11,559 nucleotides of DNA from Legionella genomosp. 1. Lineage in GTDB: Bacteria > Pseudomonadota > Gammaproteobacteria > Legionellales > Legionellaceae. The notes under the pieces are model-generated. The model was not told where the DNA came from. It ran no database searches and was given only the letters and a program-made list of their open reading frames with translations. The position numbers and the translations under genes were made by a program. The stretch is from the NCBI GenBank assembly GCA_945862275.1, contig CAMAYA010000017.1, positions 1 through 11,559 on the forward strand. The letters are read 5' to 3'. This document shows, one piece after another, positions 5,971 to 11,559 of the stretch. Each line of letters starts with the position of its first letter. Within the stretch, counting starts at the first letter, position 1.

Positions 5971-7347
5971 ATGCTGATGATATTAACTGATTTGAATGCC
6001 ATCTCGCCTGTAGATGGCAGATACCTAAAAAAAACACGCCTTTTAAGCCCTTATTTTAGCGAATATGCGCTGATTCATTACCGACTAAAAGTTGAAGTAC
6101 GTTGGTTGGAGTCGTTGGCCGCTAATGAGCTGATTCCAGAAGTGCCCCAAATGAGTGCGGCATCCCACGATTTTCTCGCTAACATCCTCAGTCAATTTGA
6201 TGAAACGGAAGCCGCGAAAGTAAAAGCGTACGAAAAAAAAACCAATCATGACGTGAAAGCCGTAGAATATTACTTTAAAGATCAATTGGAACAATCCGAT
6301 GCACTAAAAGGCGCCATTCCTTTTATTCATTTTGCATGCACATCCGAAGACATTAATAATTTGGCATATGCGCTCATGATGAAAGAAGCCATTGCACAAA
6401 TTATTCAACCGACATTGGCAGAAATAACTGGCGGCATCACGCTGCTCGGAAAAACACATGGGCATGCCGCCATGCTATCCCGCACGCACGGTCAACCGGC
6501 AACGCCCACCACCATGGGAAAAGAATTAATTAATTTTGCAGCTCGACTCAAACGCCCATTGCAACAACTCGCAGAAGTCTTGATTTCAGCCAAATGCAAT
6601 GGCGCCGTCGGTAACTACAATGCCCACAGCGTTGCATACCCTGAAGTCGATTGGCGCAAGCACTGTTCCCATTTTGTTACATCGTTAGGCTTGTCTTTTA
6701 ACGCCTACACGACCCAAATTGAACCCCATGATGGGATTGCTGAAATATCGCACGTCATGATTCGTATCAACAATATTTTACTGGATTACACCCGTGACGT
6801 TTGGAGTTATATTTCACTCGGCTACTTTAAACAAAAAACCGTTGCCGACGAAGTAGGTTCTTCCACCATGCCACACAAAGTAAACCCCATCGACTTTGAA
6901 AATGCCGAAGGAAATTTAGGCCTAGCGAACACATTATTTGATCACTTCGCAAATAAATTAACGCAATCTCGACTGCAACGGGATCTGTCTGATTCAACTG
7001 TTTTGCGTAATTTAGGCGTGGCCTTTGCTTATGCTTTGATCGCGTATCAATCCATCGCCAAGGGCAATGAAAAATTACAAATCAATCCGATAGCCCTTCA
7101 ACGGGACTTGGATGCCAACTGGGAAATCTTAAGTGAAGCCATTCAAACCGTCATGCGGCGGTACGAGGTCCCCAATGCATACGAACAAATGCGCGACTTA
7201 ACCCGCGGTCATGGTGTCGATGGTGAAAGACTTCAAGCCTTTATTCAATCGTTAGATATTCCGGAGATGGCCAAAAATCAACTCATGGCCTTGACCCCTG
7301 ATAACTATACAGGCCTTGCGGCCCAATTGGTCAAAGCTTTTTCATGA
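5971..7347 (+). CDS. purB: Adenylosuccinate lyase PurB
   Basis: Splits SAICAR to AICAR and adenylosuccinate to AMP, in both cases releasing fumarate. 458 residues (Escherichia coli: 456). The N-terminal ISPVDGRY (11-18) is diagnostic of the PurB subgroup. The catalytic histidine lies in SRTHGQPATPTT (170-181, His173). The flexible signature loop EVGSSTMPHKVNP (294-306) carries the catalytic Ser297 and matches the fumarase/lyase superfamily signature. Start choice is open: ATG 5971 and ATG 5977 are both in frame, neither has a clear Shine-Dalgarno, and 5977 aligns better with the Escherichia coli N-terminus. An out-of-frame 8-codon ORF (5964-5990) overlaps the start. The gene ends with an ATGA overlap with nadB, which suggests translational coupling. 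Confidence 0.97.
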   Translation: MLMILTDLNAISPVDGRYLKKTRLLSPYFSEYALIHYRLKVEVRWLESLAANELIPEVPQMSAASHDFLANILSQFDETEAAKVKAYEKKTNHDVKAVEYYFKDQLEQSDALKGAIPFIHFACTSEDINNLAYALMMKEAIAQIIQPTLAEITGGITLLGKTHGHAAMLSRTHGQPATPTTMGKELINFAARLKRPLQQLAEVLISAKCNGAVGNYNAHSVAYPEVDWRKHCSHFVTSLGLSFNAYTTQIEPHDGIAEISHVMIRINNILLDYTRDVWSYISLGYFKQKTVADEVGSSTMPHKVNPIDFENAEGNLGLANTLFDHFANKLTQSRLQRDLSDSTVLRNLGVAFAYALIAYQSIAKGNEKLQINPIALQRDLDANWEILSEAIQTVMRRYEVPNAYEQMRDLTRGHGVDGERLQAFIQSLDIPEMAKNQLMALTPDNYTGLAAQLVKAFS

Positions 7348-8999
7348 GTACCTCTCTTTCGCTACAAGGAAGAACATACGAATTTGATGTGTTAGTCATC
7401 GGCAGTGGGCTGGCAGGCTTGCATTACTGCATGCAAGCCGCCCGACTGCAGCCTCATTTGAAAATAGCACTCATTAGCAAAACTGAGACACAAGAATCCA
7501 ATAGCCGTTACGCACAAGGCGGAATCGCCGCTGTGTCTATGCCTGAGGACTCCCTTGAGTCGCACATTGAAGATACCATGAAATCAGGGGATGGCCTGTG
7601 TTATGCACCAACCGTTGAATGCATGATTCGCCAAGCACCGCACGCCATCCAAGCGTTACAAGAATACCCCGTTGTTTTTCAAAAAAATCATTTAGACCAA
7701 TACGCGCTGGCTCACGAAGGAGGTCACTCACACCGGCGGATTTTTAATTGTGGCGATCAAACCGGATTAGCGGTCATTGAAACCCTCCTGGCCGTGGCCA
7801 GAGAGCAACCTCAAATCCATTTTTTTGAACACCATATCGCAGTGAACTTGATCACACAATACCACCCCCATCGCACCGATAATCAAGGCGAGGTATTGGG
7901 CGCCTATATTTTAGATTGCGTAGAAAATCGCATCCATACCTTTGCATCGCGTTGTGTCATTCTTGCAACAGGAGGGGCTGGTAAAACGTACCGGTATACC
8001 ACAAACCCAATGATAGCTACCGGTGATGGCGTGGCCATGGCGTTTCGAGCGGGCGCGCGAGTCGGTAATATGGAGTTTTACCAATTCCATCCCACATTAT
8101 TACACCACCATTCTTTGAATAATTTCTTGATCTCTGAGGCCGTGCGCGGTGAAGGAGCACAACTGAAGAACGCAGACACCCTGCAGCGGTTCATGTCACG
8201 TTATGCACCTAATCAAATGGAATTGGCCACGCGCGATTTGGTCTCTCGTGCCATATTCACCGAAATGGAACAAAGCCATCATGGGTTTGTATACCTCGAT
8301 ATCACGCATCAATCCAAATCGTTTTTAAAGAAACGCTTCCCTCAAATTTACAGCACCCTGCTGTCGATTGGCATTGAGATGAGCCAGGACATGATTCCCG
8401 TGGTTCCAGCAGCACACTACCAATGTGGTGGCGTGCTCACCGACATGGACGGACGGACGGATCTGAAGCGCTTATATGCCATAGGCGAGGTGGCGTTTTC
8501 TGGACTGCATGGTGCAAACCGCCTGGCGAGCAATTCACTGCTGGAAGCCGTGGTCATGGCATCCAATGCAGCGCGCTCCACCTTAATCGACATTTCCACG
8601 CCGAGCAAGTCTACAGACCACATTCCTACGTGGAGTTCACCCGGCGAAGTCAATGCCCGTCGGGCCAGCCAAATCAATGCACACTGGCGAAGTTTGCGCG
8701 GCGAAATGACTTCCTATGCCGGTATTGTCCGCACTGAAGCAGGCTTGCGCGACTTATTGCATCTCATTGTTCGGCGACATAAAATCATCGAAGAATATTA
8801 CTGGAAGCATTGTATCACACGCGATTTTATTGAGTTACGAAATATTTTGCTCAATGCAGAACTCATTGTGCGTGCGGCATTGTCCCGAAGGGAGTCAAGA
8901 GGGGGGCATTTTCGTGAAGATTTCCCTCAAAAAGACACGCTGGCACAAGAAAGCATTACACGCCCAAATTACTCAGAAACCCCCTTTCCGTTTGTTTAG
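7344..8999 (+). CDS. nadB: L-aspartate oxidase NadB
   Basis: First step of bacterial de novo NAD synthesis: FAD-dependent oxidation of L-aspartate to iminoaspartate in the cytoplasm. 551 residues (Escherichia coli: 540). Motifs in order: FAD-binding VIGSGLAG (18-25); SNSRYAQGGIAA (52-63), typical of the fumarate reductase/aspartate oxidase family; GGHSHRRIFNCGDQTG (126-141), typical of NadB; FHPT (248-251); ISEAVRGEGA (263-272); the catalytic Arg297 in ELATRD; PAAHY with His358; and the FAD end motif YAIGEVAFSGLHGANRLASN (378-397). The GGHSHRR motif, and a glutamate-to-substrate pattern unlike succinate dehydrogenase, make NadB the clear choice. The start codon overlaps the purB stop by 4 bp; nadA follows after 12 bp. 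Iminoaspartate is unstable, so pairing with NadA makes sense. Confidence 0.96.
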   Translation: MSTSLSLQGRTYEFDVLVIGSGLAGLHYCMQAARLQPHLKIALISKTETQESNSRYAQGGIAAVSMPEDSLESHIEDTMKSGDGLCYAPTVECMIRQAPHAIQALQEYPVVFQKNHLDQYALAHEGGHSHRRIFNCGDQTGLAVIETLLAVAREQPQIHFFEHHIAVNLITQYHPHRTDNQGEVLGAYILDCVENRIHTFASRCVILATGGAGKTYRYTTNPMIATGDGVAMAFRAGARVGNMEFYQFHPTLLHHHSLNNFLISEAVRGEGAQLKNADTLQRFMSRYAPNQMELATRDLVSRAIFTEMEQSHHGFVYLDITHQSKSFLKKRFPQIYSTLLSIGIEMSQDMIPVVPAAHYQCGGVLTDMDGRTDLKRLYAIGEVAFSGLHGANRLASNSLLEAVVMASNAARSTLIDISTPSKSTDHIPTWSSPGEVNARRASQINAHWRSLRGEMTSYAGIVRTEAGLRDLLHLIVRRHKIIEEYYWKHCITRDFIELRNILLNAELIVRAALSRRESRGGHFREDFPQKDTLAQESITRPNYSETPFPFV

Positions 9000-9011
9000 A
9001 GGCCCCACACC

Positions 9012-10355
9012 ATGTTTAAATCCCATGACACATACAATCCTGAAAAATCAAAAATGCACATCACCAATGACATGCGCATTTGTCAGGCGGATTACCCGCT
9101 AGACTGGTATCAGTCTGATTTTATCCCTTATGCAGAAGAATACCTTGCCCTGCCCGACCGTAAATTAACGACGGTATTGGCTTGGATGACGCCTTATGTA
9201 CGTCGTGCACAAGATCACTTTGGTGACCAATTATTAATGCTAGCCCATTACTACATGGGTGGCGACATCGTACGCCTCATTGAGCAATTTGGGGGCCAAG
9301 TGGGCGACTCCTATCAATTGGCTCTGATGGCTGCAAACCACCCTGAAAAATCGGTCATAATAGAGTCTGCCGTGCATTTTATGGCCGAGTCCATTAGTAT
9401 TTTGGCCAATGAGCACCAACACGTTTACATCACCAACCCTAAATCAGGCTGCACCATGGAAATGCTCGCAAAAGACTTCATGGTTGAACCGGCGTTTACT
9501 GATCTAAACAATCGTTACGGCGCTGAAAACATTATTCCTGTGTGTTACATGAATACATCAGGACGCGTGAAAGCCATGACAGGTGCACAAGGGGGCGCTG
9601 TTTGCACCAGTTCAAATGTTAAAAAGATTTTTCAATGGGCCCAACGCAAGAATAAAAAAATCCTGTTTATTCCAGATAAGCACATGGGTGAAAACGTTGC
9701 CTATTGGCTGGGAATAAACAAACTGGCTTACTGGCCTGGCGGCACGGCAGGCGCGCAATATTCGCTTGCCGCACAAAACCAATCTACGTTAGATCAATTT
9801 GACCGCGCAGAGCTGATTCTATTTGCCAGCGAATGTGCCGTCCATACGTATTATCAGCCTGAGATGTGCGAATACTGGCATTCTCAGGGTTACACCACCA
9901 TCGTGCATCCAGAATGCAAAAACGACGTGATTCGTGTGGCACAGCACGCAGGATCCACGGCATTCATTTGGGATTACGTGGTGAATGACCGCGCCGGGAC
10001 AAAACGGTATGCTATCGGCACTGAGAACCACATGGTAGAAAATTTAAAACAGCATTGCGTTGGTTTAGGCATCAGCGTCATCAGTTTAGCCGAGGCACCC
10101 AGCGGCCTAAATGAAAAAAACATGGGCTGCGGCTGCGCCACTATGTCACGAAACGACGCACCACACCTCGTGGCATTGCTTGATCTGCTTCGCCAAGGAA
10201 AAAACATGAATTACAACGAAGTACGCGCCGGCGACATGGTCAATGAGTTCACTGGCACACGCCATCGTTTGCAGACGGATGACCAAAAGTGGGTGGTTGA
10301 TAACGCTAAACGCGCGTTGCAAATGATGATTGATATTACGGAAGATAGGGTTTAG
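9012..10355 (+). CDS. nadA: Quinolinate synthase NadA, long form
   Basis: An iron-sulfur enzyme that condenses iminoaspartate from NadB with dihydroxyacetone phosphate to quinolinate. Motifs: LMLAHYYMGGDIVRL (75-89), GDSYQLAL (98-105), FMAESISIL (123-131), SGCTME with Cys147, NTSGRVKA (181-188), FIPDKHMGENVA (219-230), HPEC with Cys302, and MGCGC (371-375). Cys147, Cys302 and Cys373 or Cys375 should bind the 4Fe-4S cluster. At 447 residues it is about 80-100 longer than typical NadA. Two sources are visible: an N-terminal extension, since the core begins near residue 50, and an extra segment of about 35 residues (roughly 243-274) between WPGG and the CAVH motif that normally sit side by side. 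An AGAGG ribosome binding site lies 9 nt upstream. An in-frame ATG at residue 15 (9054) is possible. nadC, needed for the next step, is not in this window. Confidence 0.95.
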   Translation: MFKSHDTYNPEKSKMHITNDMRICQADYPLDWYQSDFIPYAEEYLALPDRKLTTVLAWMTPYVRRAQDHFGDQLLMLAHYYMGGDIVRLIEQFGGQVGDSYQLALMAANHPEKSVIIESAVHFMAESISILANEHQHVYITNPKSGCTMEMLAKDFMVEPAFTDLNNRYGAENIIPVCYMNTSGRVKAMTGAQGGAVCTSSNVKKIFQWAQRKNKKILFIPDKHMGENVAYWLGINKLAYWPGGTAGAQYSLAAQNQSTLDQFDRAELILFASECAVHTYYQPEMCEYWHSQGYTTIVHPECKNDVIRVAQHAGSTAFIWDYVVNDRAGTKRYAIGTENHMVENLKQHCVGLGISVISLAEAPSGLNEKNMGCGCATMSRNDAPHLVALLDLLRQGKNMNYNEVRAGDMVNEFTGTRHRLQTDDQKWVVDNAKRALQMMIDITEDRV

Positions 10356-10370
10356 GTACGAAACACGTAT

Positions 10371-10432
10371 CGCCCCCCACCCCCCCCCGCTTGAAGCCAA
10401 TGCGAATTTTTTTGTCGCGCAATGGGTGGGGG
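10371..10432. repeat. C-tract/G-tract inverted repeat after nadA
   Basis: A C-rich stretch (C6 at 10373-10378, A, C9 at 10380-10388) contains CCCCCACCC (10374-10382), which pairs perfectly with GGGTGGGGG (10424-10432). The loop of 41 nt contains a run of seven T (10407-10413) flanked by a small GCGA/TCGC stem (10402-10405 with 10415-10418). It begins about 18 bp after the nadA stop, so it could serve as a transcript-end structure, but no U-tract follows the outer stem. The C9 homopolymer is also prone to slippage and to sequencing error. Confidence 0.45.
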
Positions 10433-10457
10433 TATGCGCCACAACGCTATACTGATT

Positions 10458-10474
10458 GTAGACGCAGCGTCTAC
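10458..10474. repeat. 17-bp perfect palindrome
   Basis: GTAGACGC, A, GCGTCTAC: 8-bp arms around a single base. A -10-like TATACT lies just upstream (10448-10453). The right arm contains the stop codon that would close the decayed minus-strand NACHT gene. No U-tract follows on the plus strand, and a 1-nt loop is impossible in RNA without opening the stem, so a protein-binding site or a recombination scar is likelier than a terminator. Confidence 0.5.
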
Positions 10475-11090
10475 GTGATATGTGGGTGCATGCCTAGAGA
10501 GAAAATGGGCACAACACAGGTGCTTTCTGATATCCATGCGTGCCAAAAATACTTCGCACCATCGGCGTATTCATCGGTGGACAACAGGCCTGCTAAAAAG
10601 GTCCAAACCATGGCATAACGCGGTTCGTTTCGGTCTTTTGGATTTTTAATGCCAGATTTTGTATTGTTTTCCGGCGTTCAAGTTCTTTATCAGGCTCCGT
10701 TTCGAAGGGTTGCATGGACAATTGTTGCGCTATATACAATGCGGCAAAATATTCTTGATAGGTTAAGTGAATAAAATAATGAGGAGCGAAACCGTCGGCG
10801 GCACCTTCTGCTTTCCGCAATATTCCAAAATCCCCCGTATTTTCTTTAATATTTTCAAATTATTATTTCAGCAGTTTATCAATAGCGCTTCATTTAATGT
10901 TCGCGTTTGTTCTTCAATAAACGCTTGATAGACCAGCTTCGTTGCTGATTGCATCCAAGGTAATGCTGATGAGGCTTGGGTGGCCAGCAATCACATCTTT
11001 GGCCAAGTCGCGCAAGCATTCAGGGCTGCGTGGATTATAAAACCAATTTCACACAGAAAGGCATAACAGAGATCGAGTGTAACTTATTAA
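10471..11090 (-). pseudogene. Decayed NACHT-type NTPase remnant
   Basis: Reading leftward on the minus strand, several frames carry protein-like sequence with broken joins. Around 11045-10985 one frame gives NPRSPECLRDLAKDVIAG. A second frame around 10930-10885 gives YQAFIEEQTRTLNEAL, then a shift near 10877-10886 and two adjacent TAA stops (10865-10860). The main frame gives FIHLTYQEYFAALYI (10775 onward), a hallmark of the segment following NACHT ATPase domains. That frame continues through an ERRKTIQNLALKIQ stretch to a TAG at 10593-10595. After a one-base shift in a T5 run (near 10591-10596), the sense resumes as FLAGLLSTDEYADGAKYFW and closes at 10471-10473. Intact NACHT proteins are STAND NTPases used in bacterial antiphage defence or as eukaryotic-like proteins in intracellular bacteria. 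The ATPase domain itself (P-loop) is missing here. The left boundary is clear; the right one is approximate. Confidence 0.65.
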
Positions 11091-11175
11091 GCGCATATTA
11101 TTAATTTTCAAGGCCCGCGCCACCACGTTACGAAACTCTCACACAAGCCATTTTGCTTGAATTATAAACCAAGAG

Positions 11176-11204
11176 TTTACATTCGGACATGCAGCCGTTA
11201 TAAT
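11176..11204 (+). promoter_or_regulatory. Canonical sigma70 promoter
   Basis: TTTACA (11176-11181, 5/6) and a perfect TATAAT (11199-11204) are separated by 17 bp. Transcription would begin near 11211 and give a 25-nt leader containing AGG (11225-11227), 8 nt before the ATG at 11236. Such a clean promoter beside decayed DNA argues that the following ORF is, or recently was, expressed. Confidence 0.75.
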
Positions 11205-11235
11205 CGACAAAATAACGTCTAAACAGGTCTATTTT

Positions 11236-11412
11236 ATGCCAACTACAAACCCTGATGTTTCAGATATTATACTGGATGTATCTATTTCAGGTTTTTTATC
11301 GATGAGGGATCTTACCTTTTTTTCAAGCGTAGCAAAACCCGAAACCATTCAACGGTTTTTACAGGACAAATTAAACCCAGTTGTAACTCCACAGGATGCC
11401 ACCCCATCATGA
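11236..11412 (+). CDS. Short ORF with weak F-box-like motif
   Basis: 58 codons from ATG 11236 to TGA 11410-11412, directly behind a canonical promoter. The stretch ISGFLSMRDLTFFSSVAK (residues 17-34) resembles the second half of the eukaryotic F-box (pattern: fLslrDLxxlssVsK), and the preceding IILDV could be the start of its first helix, though the usual Leu-Pro is missing. F-box proteins bind Skp1 of host ubiquitin ligases, and Legionella-type bacteria export such effectors. The similarity here is short and could be chance. The ORF is small for an effector. Its stop overlaps the start of the next ORF as ATGA, so either the two are translationally coupled or one longer gene has been split by a frameshift near 11400-11410. 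Confidence 0.5.
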   Translation: MPTTNPDVSDIILDVSISGFLSMRDLTFFSSVAKPETIQRFLQDKLNPVVTPQDATPS

Positions 11413-11559
11413 CGTTCGGACCGACTGATGATGGTGTATGCGTTTCTGTGCTTATTTTTGAATTCAACGCCGTGATGCAGCAGATGGCATCTGGGGATTT
11501 ACTTGCACTGAACGAACAAAAACTACGCTTAATCAAGCGCCTTGAAACCATGATTAATC
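11409..11559 (+). CDS. ORF running off the right edge (partial)
   Basis: Opens with ATG 11409, overlapping the preceding stop by ATGA, and stays open for 50 codons to the window end. The visible part begins MTFGPTDDGVCVSVLIFEFN, then a helical, polar stretch (ASGDLLALNEQKLRLIKRLE, residues 27-46) that could form a coiled coil. The same frame is also open upstream to 11256, which fits a frameshifted single gene as well as a second coupled gene. I do not recognise the family. Confidence 0.45.
   Translation, partial: MTFGPTDDGVCVSVLIFEFNAVMQQMASGDLLALNEQKLRLIKRLETMIN

Noticed and set aside
5964..5990. Eight-codon upstream ORF overlapping the purB start as a leader peptide
   Set aside because: It has no ribosome binding site and no attenuator-like structure; the cluster of ATGs is explained by repeated TGATGA sequence.
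8716..9102. Plus-strand 128-codon ORF overlapping nadB and nadA
   Set aside because: It is entirely contained in another frame of two well-supported genes and has no family resemblance.
10380..10388. C9 tract as a phase-variation switch
   Set aside because: The tract is not inside or just upstream of any intact gene, so slippage would switch nothing visible.
10391..10618. Plus-strand 75-codon ORF beyond nadA
   Set aside because: Its composition is not protein-like, and it lies over the inverted repeat, the palindrome and the antisense NACHT remnant.

Overview
The window looks like a chromosomal segment of a gammaproteobacterium of moderate GC content. The gene set and several family traits point to the order Legionellales (relatives of Legionella, Coxiella and Aquicella). 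These traits are a stand-alone, PDZ-less gspC/lspC, a conserved-looking unnamed protein next to mutY, and decayed eukaryotic-like genes at the right edge. The taxonomic placement is inference from gene content, not a search result.

Left edge (1-472): about 470 bp with no gene. It is AT-rich and holds several DnaA-box-like 9-mers, including a perfect TTATCCACA facing a second box on the opposite strand, and a duplicated 12-bp AT-rich repeat. It resembles a replication origin or a DnaA-binding regulatory region, although dnaA is not in view. A co-directional run follows: a hotdog-fold (DUF4442-like) protein, a small membrane-like ORF, and a PilE-type type IV pilin. A convergent unnamed conserved-type gene comes next; its stop codon and that of the pilin form the two ends of one 12-bp palindrome.

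Middle (2276-5912): mutY (adenine glycosylase) runs rightward and overlaps by 30 bp the convergent two-gene unit gspC/lspC -> Sel1-repeat lipoprotein. gspC diverges from a secreted CAP-domain protein with only 23 bp between start codons. The CAP gene's near-consensus promoter lies inside the 5' coding end of gspC. trxB (thioredoxin reductase) follows.

Right-centre (5908-10355): a near-consensus promoter whose -35 is overlapped by a perfect inverted repeat drives a compact purB-nadB-nadA unit (ATGA overlap, then a 12-bp gap). PurB makes AMP and the purine intermediate AICAR. NadB and NadA convert aspartate plus dihydroxyacetone phosphate to quinolinate for NAD. nadC is not in the window. NadA is long (447 aa) and has an extra segment of about 35 residues ahead of a conserved C-x-V-H motif.

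Right edge (10356-11559): this is decaying accessory DNA. It contains a C-rich/G-rich inverted repeat, a 17-bp palindrome, the frameshifted remains of a NACHT-type NTPase on the minus strand, and then a canonical sigma70 promoter driving a short F-box-like ORF that overlaps a second ORF running off the window. No tRNA, rRNA, CRISPR array or intact insertion sequence was seen. I did not identify a complete novel system. The best leads are the origin-like region, the purB-nadBA operator candidate, the NadA insertion, and the promoter-driven ORF pair at the right end.
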